From contig JAYYDJ010000002.1 of NCBI GenBank assembly GCA_036160955.1, positions 1-17,481 on the forward strand: 17,481 nt of DNA, written 5' to 3'. Position numbers and translations under genes: made by a program. The notes beneath the pieces were generated by a model that worked only from the letters and a program-made list of their open reading frames with translations, did no database searches and had not been told where the DNA came from. Of this stretch, positions 1 through 7,946 are shown piece by piece (the first letter of the stretch is position 1; the number at the start of each line of letters is the position of its first letter). This DNA comes from GCA-2699365 sp036160955 (GTDB lineage: Bacteria > Verrucomicrobiota > Verrucomicrobiia > Opitutales > Coraliomargaritaceae).

Positions 1-1
1 A

Positions 2-91
2 AGAGGACGGCATACTCGTGCTGCAGTTGCAGTCACAGGTCTACCTAAAGACAGCACAGTAGAAATTCAGGCTATAATCGCTGCAAAATAA
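2..91 (+). CDS. 3' end of a probable RidA/YjgF-family protein (partial)
   Basis: Only the last 29 codons and a TAA stop are inside the window; the start lies upstream. The visible C-terminus has the pattern TRAAVAV-x-GLPKDSTVEIQAI. It matches the end of Rid-family proteins, where an Arg-Ala-x-Val stretch, then LP, then VEI/VEIEA form the last beta strands. The family (RidA enamine/imine deaminases and relatives) clears reactive 2-aminoacrylate or related intermediates in the cytosol. The subfamily, and whether catalytic residues are present, cannot be judged from this fragment. It is co-directional with carB but separated from the CarB start by 179 nt, with no convincing terminator in between. 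Confidence 0.55.
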   Translation, partial: RGRHTRAAVAVTGLPKDSTVEIQAIIAAK

Positions 92-270
92 GTATGTAAG
101 ATCGATTTATTGACGAAAAATCACTAATTTATTGGGATAAATGTAATCGTCTAGAAAGCTGTTTAAAATATAAATAGGGTAAATAATTATAGCAAAAACT
201 GCTTATTAAGTATCCTCTTAATTGTTCGTGCTTGCATGAATTGTTAAAAATTTCACCCTCTGAATATTTT

Positions 271-3200
271 ATGCCAAAACGCACTGATATACAATCTATC
301 CTCATCATTGGTTCTGGACCAATTGTCATAGGCCAAGCCTGTGAATTTGATTATTCCGGTACACAAGCATGTAAAGCGCTACGAGAGGAAGGCTACAGGG
401 TCGTGCTAGTTAATAGTAATCCGGCTACAATAATGACGGATCCTGAATTCGCCGATATTACATACATTGAGCCATTAACGCTGGATGCATTAGAGAAGAT
501 TATTTTGAAGGAACAGCCTGATGCACTACTACCAACGCTGGGTGGGCAGACTGGACTTAATCTTTCTATGCAGCTTCATGAAAGTGGACTATTGAAAAAG
601 TATAGCGTTGAGATGATAGGGGCAAAGCCAGATGCAATTGTAAAAGGTGAAGCTAGAGAAATTTTTAAGCAAGCAATGCTCAAAATTGGCCTAGATGTAG
701 CACGTTCGGCTACAGTTAATAATCTAGCAGATGCACTAAAGGCGGTTGATGAACTAATAGGTGAGTTTCCCATCATTATTCGTCCAAGCTTTACGCTAGG
801 TGGCGCTGGTGGAGGAATCGCATATAACCGCGAAGAGTATAAGGTCATGGTACAGAACGGCCTCGAAATGTCCCCCACTACAGAAGTGCTGGTAGAAGAG
901 TGCTTACTAGGATGGAAAGAATATGAGATGGAAGTAATGCGCGACCACAAGGATCAGTGCGTTGTAATTTGCTCTATTGAAAATTTTGACCCAATGGGTG
1001 TGCATACCGGTGACTCCATTACCATAGCTCCTGCGATGACTTTGACCGATAAGGAATACCAACTAATGCGCGATGCTTCCTTCGCATGCATCCGTGAAGT
1101 TGGGGTTGAAACCGGTGGTTCAAATATACAATTTTCAGTTAACCCTGCTAATGGTCGCATGGTAGTGATTGAAATGAATCCACGCGTTTCGCGTAGTTCT
1201 GCACTTGCATCAAAGGCAACTGGTTTCCCCATTGCCAAAATTGCGGCGAAGCTCGCGGTAGGATATAGTTTAGATGAACTACAAAATGATATTACCCGTG
1301 AAACACCAGCAAGCTTTGAGCCTACTATCGACTATGTAGTGACTAAAATACCTCGATTCACATTTGAGAAATTCCCAGGAGCAGACAATACACTGACCTC
1401 TGCAATGAAGTCAGTGGGTGAAGCGATGGCGATTGGTCGAACCTTTAAAGAATCATTTCAAAAAGCATTAAGATCGCTTGAAATAGGGGCAATGGGCTTT
1501 ATGGGTCCCGACAAAGTTGGTCTTGCTAAAAAAGTCACAAACTTACAAAGAATTCGTGAAGGTATTTCGATACCTACTGCTGAACGTGTCTTCTGGTTAC
1601 GACATGCATTACTAAATGATATCAGCACGGAAGAAATCCATGAGCTCAGCGCGATTGACCCATGGTTTCTGCAGCAGTTAAAGGAACTCATTGATATAGA
1701 GCTCGAGCTAAATAAGAGTAGCTTAAGTAAAATTGATTATATGCTTATGCAAAAAGCCAAGGAATCTGGATTTAGCGATGTTCTCATTGGAGAGCTAATC
1801 GGCTCTAGTCGTCAACCGGTTCGTAAAAAGCGAGAAAAGCTAGGCGTATTTACAAACTACCGCTTGGTCGATACTTGCGCTGCAGAGTTTGAAGCATTCA
1901 CACCTTATTTTTATTCCTCCTACGGATCAGAAAATGAGATTACACAGACGGACAAAAAGAAGATAATGATCCTTGGTGGTGGTCCGAATCGAATTGGCCA
2001 AGGTATCGAATTTGACTACTGCTGCGTGCATGCTTCTTTTGCGCTAAGGGAAGCAGGTTATGAAACTATCATGGTTAACTCTAACCCTGAGACAGTATCA
2101 ACTGACTATGATACCTCAGACAAACTATTCTTTGAGCCACTCACCCTCGAAGATGTTCTGGAAATTTATTACCAAGAAGACTGTGATGGAGTGATTGTAC
2201 AATTCGGAGGACAAACACCCCTAAATCTAGCAAGCGACCTCGAAGCGCATGGTGTTAACATAATCGGCACTTCTCCCTCGATGATCGATGCTGCTGAAGA
2301 CCGTAATTTGTTTCGAAGCATTCTAGAGCGAACTGATTTAAAGCAACCAGATAACCGCATAGCTAATTCGCAAGAGCAGGCTTATGAATTAGCCGGCGAA
2401 ATAGGATTCCCGATCTTGCTTCGCCCTTCATTTGTTTTGGGGGGACGAGGTATGTTTATTGTTTATGACATGCAAGAAATGAAAGATATCATCCGCGAAG
2501 TATTTGATGCGGCGCCGGGTAAGCCAGTACTTCTAGATAAATTCCTTGAAGATGCATACGAGCTAGATGTCGATTGTATATGCGATGGAGAAACATCAGT
2601 AATAGGCGGTATCCTTCAACATGTTGAATTTGCCGGAGTGCACTCCGGTGATGCGGCGATGGTAATGCCACCTCATACACTTTCCAAAGATATTTTAGAG
2701 AAAGTACGCAAGGCGACCCATGCACTCGCTCGCGAACTGCAAGTAGTTGGGTTGATGAATATACAGTATGCTATAAAAGATGAAGAACTTTTTATTATTG
2801 AGGTAAACCCACGTGCTTCGCCCACAGTACCATTTGTCTCCAAAGCGATTGGGATTCCACTAGCTAAACTCGCTGCCCGAGTGATGGCGGGTGAAAAGCT
2901 CAAAGACCTCAAATTCACAAAAGAAATTATTCCTCCATATTGGGCCGTCAAAGAATCGGTTTTCCCGTTTGCACGTTTTCCTGGAGCAAGAATAATGCTT
3001 AGCCCAGAAATGCGCTCTACAGGAGAAGTTATGGGCATCGACAAGGATCTAGGTGTCGCTTACGCAAAGTCACAGATGGCGGCAAAACCAAGTCTACCAG
3101 ACAGCGGAGATGTATTTATTAGCGTAAAAGATAGTGATAAATCACGCGCAATAAAGATCGCCAAGGGACTGAGTGATCTTGGCTTTGGCATTATAGCGAC

Positions 3201-3513
3201 TGCAGGTACTGGAGCTTTATTAAAAAAGAATGGAATTAACGTTAAAAAAGTCTGCCGCCTTAGCGAAGGACGACCAAACGTAATAGACTTAATCAAAAAT
3301 GATACCGTATCTATGATTATAAATACTCCTCAAGGTACAGTTCCGCGTCAGAATGAAAATTTAATTCGAACTGAAGCCCTCAAACACAATATATGTATAA
3401 TGACTACCGTATCGGCTGCTGCAGCTGCAGTTGATGGGATAAAAGGAATTCGTGAAAAAGGCTACGAAGTGCGCTCCATTCAAAGTTACAGCTTGGAAGC
3501 CAACCCGATCTAG
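271..3513 (+). CDS. carB: Carbamoyl phosphate synthase large subunit
   Basis: CarB uses ammonia from CarA's glutaminase, bicarbonate and two ATP to make carbamoyl phosphate for pyrimidine and arginine synthesis in the cytosol. I place the start at 271 because MPKRTDI is the family N-terminus; an in-frame upstream ATG at 232 would add 13 unconserved residues. This gives 1080 aa (E. coli 1073). Visible in order: carboxyphosphate ATP-grasp half (about 1-403, with RPSFTLGG and EMNPRVSRSSA), an oligomerisation region, the carbamoyl phosphate half starting about 556 (GGGPNRIGQGIEFDY), and a C-terminal MGS-like allosteric domain from about 939. The equivalents of the E. coli ornithine-site residues H781, E783 and D791 are present as H784, E786 and D794. 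Odd point: the second-half motif reads NPRASPTVPF, with Pro851 in place of the usual Arg (E. coli R848). No carA is adjacent, and there is no Shine-Dalgarno. Confidence 0.97.
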   Translation: MPKRTDIQSILIIGSGPIVIGQACEFDYSGTQACKALREEGYRVVLVNSNPATIMTDPEFADITYIEPLTLDALEKIILKEQPDALLPTLGGQTGLNLSMQLHESGLLKKYSVEMIGAKPDAIVKGEAREIFKQAMLKIGLDVARSATVNNLADALKAVDELIGEFPIIIRPSFTLGGAGGGIAYNREEYKVMVQNGLEMSPTTEVLVEECLLGWKEYEMEVMRDHKDQCVVICSIENFDPMGVHTGDSITIAPAMTLTDKEYQLMRDASFACIREVGVETGGSNIQFSVNPANGRMVVIEMNPRVSRSSALASKATGFPIAKIAAKLAVGYSLDELQNDITRETPASFEPTIDYVVTKIPRFTFEKFPGADNTLTSAMKSVGEAMAIGRTFKESFQKALRSLEIGAMGFMGPDKVGLAKKVTNLQRIREGISIPTAERVFWLRHALLNDISTEEIHELSAIDPWFLQQLKELIDIELELNKSSLSKIDYMLMQKAKESGFSDVLIGELIGSSRQPVRKKREKLGVFTNYRLVDTCAAEFEAFTPYFYSSYGSENEITQTDKKKIMILGGGPNRIGQGIEFDYCCVHASFALREAGYETIMVNSNPETVSTDYDTSDKLFFEPLTLEDVLEIYYQEDCDGVIVQFGGQTPLNLASDLEAHGVNIIGTSPSMIDAAEDRNLFRSILERTDLKQPDNRIANSQEQAYELAGEIGFPILLRPSFVLGGRGMFIVYDMQEMKDIIREVFDAAPGKPVLLDKFLEDAYELDVDCICDGETSVIGGILQHVEFAGVHSGDAAMVMPPHTLSKDILEKVRKATHALARELQVVGLMNIQYAIKDEELFIIEVNPRASPTVPFVSKAIGIPLAKLAARVMAGEKLKDLKFTKEIIPPYWAVKESVFPFARFPGARIMLSPEMRSTGEVMGIDKDLGVAYAKSQMAAKPSLPDSGDVFISVKDSDKSRAIKIAKGLSDLGFGIIATAGTGALLKKNGINVKKVCRLSEGRPNVIDLIKNDTVSMIINTPQGTVPRQNENLIRTEALKHNICIMTTVSAAAAAVDGIKGIREKGYEVRSIQSYSLEANPI

Positions 3514-3593
3514 GCGCCTCTAATTGAAATGAAATTATTTACTGCAATTTATCATTATATATAGAGTCTGCAGATACAAATACTGATAATTCG

Positions 3594-4445
3594 ATGAAAC
3601 ATACAACTATCATAGCTCTTTTATCTGGACCTGACCAACCAGGTCTAGTTTCTATGGTATCGAGTTGGATATTTTCGCGAAGTAGTAATATTCATCATGC
3701 CGACCAACATAAAGATACAGAGGCAAATATATTCTTCCAGCGAATAGAGTGGTGTCCATCTGGAGATATAAAAAAAGAATCAGCTGCCTTCAAAGAATTC
3801 GCCAGCCAAGAGCTTGGTATGGAAGTAAAAGTAGCACTATCGACAGATTTACCTAAAATTGCTTTATTAGTATCTAAAATCGACCATTGCTTTCATGACA
3901 TTATTCTTCGCTTTCGTGCGGGTGAGATGGCCGGCCAAATAGCTTGCGTGATTTCCAACCATACATCTTTAGAAAAAGAAACAGAAGCCTATGGTTTGCC
4001 CTTCCTATACCTGCCGATTGACACAAAAAATAGAGCTACCGCCGAAGAGGGGCAATTAAAAGCAATCCAAAGCTATGGATGCGAATTAGTAGCGATGGCG
4101 CGCTATATGCAAATTTTGTCTGATGACTTTTTAGCTCGCTTATCTCTTCCTGTGATTAATATTCATCATTCCTTCCTTCCCGCATTTGCAGGTGGTAAGC
4201 CTTACCATCAGGCGCATAGTCGAGGCGTCAAACTTATCGGGGCAACAGCACACTATGCGACAGCAGACCTAGACGAAGGGCCTATTATTCATCAAGATGT
4301 CACTCGAATAAACCATCGAAATTCAGTAGATGATTTAGTCCGCAAAGGGCGCGACCTAGAGAAATCGGTCTTCGCACATGCGATTCGCTTGCACTTAGAT
4401 AATCGTATACTTGTTTATAACAACAAAACAGTCGTATTTGATTAG
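3594..4445 (+). CDS. purU: Formyltetrahydrofolate deformylase
   Basis: PurU hydrolyses 10-formyl-THF to formate and THF, which balances the one-carbon pool and can supply formate for purine synthesis. The 283 aa length fits the family (E. coli 280). An N-terminal ACT domain (about 5-80, starting IIALLSGPDQPGLV) precedes a formyltransferase-type hydrolase domain (about 88-280). The catalytic triad is visible as N189 and H191 in INIHHSFLPAF and D227 in ADLDEGP, with the conserved KPYHQA and GATAHY stretches between them. It lies 80 nt after carB on the same strand. That spacing leaves room for its own promoter, and I see neither a clear promoter nor a terminator. There is no Shine-Dalgarno before the ATG. 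The intact triad argues for a deformylase rather than a PurN-like transferase. Confidence 0.96.
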   Translation: MKHTTIIALLSGPDQPGLVSMVSSWIFSRSSNIHHADQHKDTEANIFFQRIEWCPSGDIKKESAAFKEFASQELGMEVKVALSTDLPKIALLVSKIDHCFHDIILRFRAGEMAGQIACVISNHTSLEKETEAYGLPFLYLPIDTKNRATAEEGQLKAIQSYGCELVAMARYMQILSDDFLARLSLPVINIHHSFLPAFAGGKPYHQAHSRGVKLIGATAHYATADLDEGPIIHQDVTRINHRNSVDDLVRKGRDLEKSVFAHAIRLHLDNRILVYNNKTVVFD

Positions 4446-4496
4446 CCAAAACTTTAACATTATTTTATAAAGCTAAGCTTTTAATTCATATAAATC

Positions 4497-5183
4497 ATGA
4501 AACGCCCAAAGCACAGAAAGAATAAACATCGCCAAACTGAGGAAGAAGCACAAGTAATTGATGAGCGCAATCTCATCGATGCAGAAGAATCAACTGAATT
4601 TTCTTTTGAAGACCGTGTTGCCCTATACTGGATGGAGAATAAGTCTTCGGTGATTAGCAGTATCCTTTTTTTGATCGTTGCAATTGCACTTTTCAATGGC
4701 TTTCGCATGTATGGCCGGTACTCAGAAGAAAAATTGCAAGCCAATTACTCTTCTGCTTTAAAAAGCAAACAGCTTGATTCTTTTGCTGTTGCAAATCCAA
4801 ATCTAGCTATTGGAGGATTTGCCGCATTATCTGTTGCAGACGCAGCATTTGAGGAAAAGGACTACAGTCGTGCGTCCGAATTCTATAAGCTGGCCGCGTC
4901 ATCACTACAGGGAAACATTCTTGCTGGGCGAGCTGATCTAGGCTTAGCATTCTCCACCTATCAATCTGAGAAAGAAGAAGGCTTAGAGCAATTAGATAGC
5001 ATAGCAAGCAACGCACTATACAGTGATAGTATAAAAGCAGAAGCAGTATATCACTTAGCTGTTGATGCGTTAAATGAAGGAAAAGTGGAAGCTTTTGATA
5101 GCCTCTTAGCACAGATCAGTGAATTCAAAGCAGGGTCTCAGTGGAGTCAGCGCCTCGAATACTACCAGCAACAAGCGCCATAA
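4497..5183 (+). CDS. Membrane-anchored TPR-like protein of unknown function
   Basis: I do not recognise a specific family member. The 228 aa protein begins with a very basic stretch (MKRPKHRKNKHR), then an acidic linker (about 15-40). A single hydrophobic segment follows at about 51-67 (SVISSILFLIVAIALFN), and then an alanine-rich helical part (about 75-225) in which segments such as ADAAFEEKDYSRASEFYKLA look like tetratricopeptide-type helix pairs. The positive-inside rule puts the N-terminus in the cytoplasm and the repeats in the periplasm. This layout resembles YfgM-type ancillary translocon proteins (TPR_21-like), which bind SecYEG and periplasmic chaperones, but the resemblance is architectural only. 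It sits 51 nt after purU and 181 nt before eno, which appears to have its own promoter, so neighbours give no firm clue. Confidence 0.8.
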   Translation: MKRPKHRKNKHRQTEEEAQVIDERNLIDAEESTEFSFEDRVALYWMENKSSVISSILFLIVAIALFNGFRMYGRYSEEKLQANYSSALKSKQLDSFAVANPNLAIGGFAALSVADAAFEEKDYSRASEFYKLAASSLQGNILAGRADLGLAFSTYQSEKEEGLEQLDSIASNALYSDSIKAEAVYHLAVDALNEGKVEAFDSLLAQISEFKAGSQWSQRLEYYQQQAP

Positions 5184-5283
5184 ATAAAACTCTAGCTAGC
5201 GGTAATTAAGATAACCATATGAAATAAGCAAACTATTTTAAGATCGTCCCCTTAGTACCATTGACAGCTTTTAATGAGCAAGC

Positions 5284-5314
5284 ACAAGTGACTTAGTGTA
5301 ATGTATATTATAAT
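5284..5314 (+). promoter_or_regulatory. Candidate eno promoter
   Basis: A perfect -10 hexamer TATAAT lies at 5309-5314, about 50 nt before the eno ATG, which would give a leader of about 44 nt. No good -35 is correctly spaced; GTGACT at 5288-5293 is the nearest candidate, with a short 15-nt spacer. A perfect TTGACA at 5261-5266 is too far upstream to pair with this -10. The region is very AT-rich, so the hexamer could be chance. Confidence 0.35.
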
Positions 5315-5364
5315 AACTGCATAGAATATCATACTCAATTAAATAGATAAACGAAAGCTTCCAC

Positions 5365-6645
5365 ATGAGCACCATAATTACAAATATCCGCGCCCGCGAA
5401 ATCATAGATTCTCGAGGTAACCCAACTGTCGAAGTAGACGTCGCACTAGAATGCGGCGTTATTGGCCGTGCTGCAGTTCCATCAGGCGCTTCAACTGGAG
5501 AGCACGAAGCAGTTGAGCTTCGCGACGGCAACAAATCGCGTTACTTAGGAAAAGGCGTTCAACAAGCAGTCGCAAACGTGGATACTATAATCGCCCCAGA
5601 ATTAGTTGGAATAGATGCGACTAATCAGTTAGAGGTTGATAAGGCTATGCTCGAAATTGATGGAACAAAAAATAAAGGAAAGCTTGGCGCTAATGCTGTA
5701 CTAGGAGTCTCGCTAGCCTCTGCAAAAGCTGCCTCAAAGGCATGTGGCCTGCCATTGTATAAATATCTAGGTGGCCCAAATGCCAAAGTACTACCAGTAC
5801 CAATGATGAATGTAATTAATGGAGGCTCACATTCAGACGCACCGATTGCATTTCAAGAATTCATGATTCGTCCATTAGGCGCCCCCACATTCAAAGAAGC
5901 CATCCGTATGGGTGCTGAGTGTTTTCAAAGTCTCAAAAAAGTTCTTCACGAACGTGGTCTCAGCACTGCTGTTGGAGATGAGGGTGGGTTCGCTCCAAAA
6001 TTTGATGGAACGGAGGATGCACTAAATACTCTGTCAGAGGCGGTCGAGGCAGCTGGGTATAAGGTTGGGACGGATATAACCTTCGCTCTAGACTGCGCTT
6101 CTTCTGAGTTTTTCAGTGACGGAGTATATGATTATTCTAAATTTGAGGGCAAAAATGGCGCTAAGCGAAACTCGGAAGAACAAGCCACTTATTTGGCTGC
6201 GCTTTGTGAAAAATATCCTATTGATTCAATCGAGGATGGTTGCGACGAAAACGATTGGGACGGTTGGAAGGCACTCACGAATAAGATAGGCGATACTGTT
6301 CAACTTGTAGGAGACGACCTTTTTGTCACCAACGTCGAGTTTCTACAGAAGGGAATTGATCTAGGGGTCGCTAATTCTATACTTATTAAAGTTAACCAAA
6401 TAGGATCTCTAACAGAAACCCTTGAAGCGATAGAATTAGGTAAAGTAAATGGCTACAATTCTGTGGTATCTCACCGCTCAGGAGAGACCGAAGATACGAC
6501 TATTGCAGATATAGCAGTCGCCACAAATGCTGGACAAATTAAGACTGGATCGATGAGTCGATCCGACCGCATAGCAAAATACAATCAGCTGTTACGAATA
6601 GAAGAAGAATTGGGAAACAACGCAATCTATGCTGGAACCCTTTAA
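5365..6645 (+). CDS. eno: Enolase (phosphopyruvate hydratase)
   Basis: Eno interconverts 2-phosphoglycerate and phosphoenolpyruvate in glycolysis and gluconeogenesis. The 426 aa length matches the family (E. coli 432), and the start gives the conserved N-terminus (TNIRAREIIDSRGNPTVEV). Key residues are all present: H156 in GGSHSDAP, E165, E206 in GDEGGFAP, metal ligands D243, E290 and D317, catalytic K342 in the LIKVNQIGS signature, S369-H370-R371-S372, and K393. The GGSHSDAPIAFQEFM variant, in place of the gammaproteobacterial GGAHADN form, is shared with Bacteroidota and Verrucomicrobiota and is one of the lineage clues. The gene looks monocistronic: an AT-rich candidate promoter lies upstream and a strong terminator directly downstream. 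Confidence 0.98.
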   Translation: MSTIITNIRAREIIDSRGNPTVEVDVALECGVIGRAAVPSGASTGEHEAVELRDGNKSRYLGKGVQQAVANVDTIIAPELVGIDATNQLEVDKAMLEIDGTKNKGKLGANAVLGVSLASAKAASKACGLPLYKYLGGPNAKVLPVPMMNVINGGSHSDAPIAFQEFMIRPLGAPTFKEAIRMGAECFQSLKKVLHERGLSTAVGDEGGFAPKFDGTEDALNTLSEAVEAAGYKVGTDITFALDCASSEFFSDGVYDYSKFEGKNGAKRNSEEQATYLAALCEKYPIDSIEDGCDENDWDGWKALTNKIGDTVQLVGDDLFVTNVEFLQKGIDLGVANSILIKVNQIGSLTETLEAIELGKVNGYNSVVSHRSGETEDTTIADIAVATNAGQIKTGSMSRSDRIAKYNQLLRIEEELGNNAIYAGTL

Positions 6646-6674
6646 TTACAGATAACAGAAATTTTGATATCTGA

Positions 6675-6700
6675 CTCGGTGTATTTACACCGAGCTTTTT
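6675..6700 (+). terminator. Intrinsic terminator of eno
   Basis: The arms CTCGGTGT (6675-6682) and ACACCGAG (6687-6694) form a perfect 8-bp GC-rich stem with a 4-nt loop (ATTT). They are followed by C and five T residues (6696-6700). It starts 30 nt after the eno stop codon and separates eno from sufE. Confidence 0.9.
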
Positions 6701-6759
6701 AGTCTCTTAAAATCCTCTGATTTGACATCGGCTAATACCTCTTCATTTTTTCGTATATC

Positions 6760-7188
6760 ATGGACTTAAAAGAAAAACAGTCTGCCATAGTTGAAGAGAT
6801 TACACTCATACCAGATGCATATGAGCGACTCGGCCATATTGTTGAGTTAGGTAAGAATGCCAAAGAGCTTAGTTCTGAACTTCTAATCGACAGCTTTAAG
6901 ATAGAAGGTTGCTTATCGCAACTTTGGGTGGTGCCTGAATACAGAAAAGGTCGCTGTTATTTTAGATCCGAGTCCGATTCCGCTATCGTGAAAGGTATCG
7001 CTAGCCTGCTATGCAACTTTTATAGTGACACTGATCCGCAATCAATCGTAATGAACGATGCAAGTTTCTTAAGGCAAGTTGGTATTACACAACACCTCTC
7101 ACCCAACCGAAGGAATGGCCTAAGTCGTATCGTCGAATCCATTCAACATTTTGCTCGTTCTTGTCTCGAGGATCAGTCAAAGCAATGA
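6760..7188 (+). CDS. sufE: Cysteine desulfurase sulfur acceptor SufE
   Basis: SufE takes persulfide sulfur from the desulfurase SufS and passes it to the SufBCD scaffold for Fe-S cluster assembly. The 142 aa protein (E. coli 138) has the defining motif KIEGCLSQLW, with the sulfur-accepting cysteine at C51, the same position as in E. coli. It also has the conserved C-terminal LSPNRRNGL stretch (about 113-121). No sufS or sufBCD gene is in the window, so it is encoded apart from its partners. CsdE is a close paralogue and cannot be fully excluded. The gene follows the eno terminator. A perfect TTGACA at 6722-6727 lies upstream, but no good -10 sits at the right distance. Its stop is only 9 nt from the stop of the convergent mlaA. 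Confidence 0.92.
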   Translation: MDLKEKQSAIVEEITLIPDAYERLGHIVELGKNAKELSSELLIDSFKIEGCLSQLWVVPEYRKGRCYFRSESDSAIVKGIASLLCNFYSDTDPQSIVMNDASFLRQVGITQHLSPNRRNGLSRIVESIQHFARSCLEDQSKQ

Positions 7189-7197
7189 TTACTTATA

Positions 7198-7935
7198 TTA
7201 CTCTTTTATGGCCGAATTACGGTATTGCGTGTACGCACTCTTAAGAGCTCCGTACGGGTCTATTGCGGTTCCCTTCATCTGAAGATAGCGGTCACTTATT
7301 TCAGGGCTATTCACAACTGTCCTGCCTGCCCCATACGCTAATCGCCAGTCCCTAGAGTCAATAATACTCCATGGCTGTACAAATGGATTTAAAGCTCGGT
7401 CTCCGAACAAGCCGAATAAATCTCGAAAATTAGTTGGACCAAAAATTGGTATAACTAAATAGGGTCCCTCCGTCATCCCATTGGCACCAAGAGCCTGACC
7501 AAAATCTTCGCTTGGCACTCGAACTAAGCTTTCTATCTTATCCGACGGCGACATTACACCACATAAACCCAATGTAGAGTTGACCGTAAAACGTCCTGTT
7601 TCTACCCAAGCACCAAAAAATTTACGCTGTAGTAAATTCCCAACTAAGCGTATCGGATACCTTAAATTATTAAAAAAGTTCTTTGCGCCTATTTCAGCCT
7701 TGTCAGGGGTAATAGCAGTGTATCCAACCGCAATTGGATGAATAACTACATTAAAAAAAAGATCATTAAAATTAAAGACTACACGGTTGTATGCCTCTAG
7801 TGGATCGTAAATGACTGAACTTTCAAATTCAATATCTTCGCTATATAAATCTTCCTCGCTTAGAAAACCTTCCGCCCAAGAAGAACTGAAAATACAGATT
7901 TGAAAGATAGAAAATAATATAAGGTTATTATACAT
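7198..7935 (-). CDS. mlaA: MlaA-family outer membrane phospholipid-removal protein
   Basis: MlaA (VacJ) sits in the outer membrane and passes mislocalised outer-leaflet phospholipids to periplasmic MlaC. The 245 aa protein matches the family from about residue 44 on. It shows DPLEAYNRVVFNFND, a following IHPIAVGY stretch, TRFTVN-like GRFTVNSTLG, and the DFGQALGANGMTEGPYLVIPIFGPTNFRD core. In E. coli MlaA is a lipoprotein. Here residues 1-21 look like a plain signal peptide (hydrophobic core, then SSSWA, then EG), and the only cysteine in it (C14, preceded by FQI) is not in a lipobox. It is last in the mla operon, 11 nt after mlaC, and it converges with sufE. Confidence 0.93.
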   Translation of the reverse strand: MYNNLILFSIFQICIFSSSWAEGFLSEEDLYSEDIEFESSVIYDPLEAYNRVVFNFNDLFFNVVIHPIAVGYTAITPDKAEIGAKNFFNNLRYPIRLVGNLLQRKFFGAWVETGRFTVNSTLGLCGVMSPSDKIESLVRVPSEDFGQALGANGMTEGPYLVIPIFGPTNFRDLFGLFGDRALNPFVQPWSIIDSRDWRLAYGAGRTVVNSPEISDRYLQMKGTAIDPYGALKSAYTQYRNSAIKE

Positions 7936-7946
7936 TTGGTAGATGA

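Noticed and set aside
110..141. TTGACG followed by GATAAA upstream of carB, considered as the carB promoter
   Set aside because: The 20-nt spacer is too long and the -10 match is partial; AT-rich DNA produces many such pairs.
232..270. In-frame upstream ATG extending CarB by 13 residues
   Set aside because: The family N-terminus is MPKRTD, encoded from 271. The extra residues have no family counterpart and no ribosome binding site.
576..3296. Long minus-strand open frames opposite carB
   Set aside because: They are out-of-frame shadows of a gene with full conservation; their translations show no domain pattern or signal peptide.
4469..4482. Small hairpin AAAGC-TAA-GCTTT plus one T after purU
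   Set aside because: A 5-bp, mostly AT stem with almost no T-run is too weak to call a terminator.
5261..5266. Perfect TTGACA upstream of eno
   Set aside because: The hexamer 17 nt downstream (ACAAGT) is a poor -10, and the good TATAAT at 5309 is 42 nt away, so the two cannot form one promoter.
6722..6727. Perfect TTGACA upstream of sufE
   Set aside because: No acceptable -10 hexamer occurs 15-19 nt downstream; the region is only T-rich.
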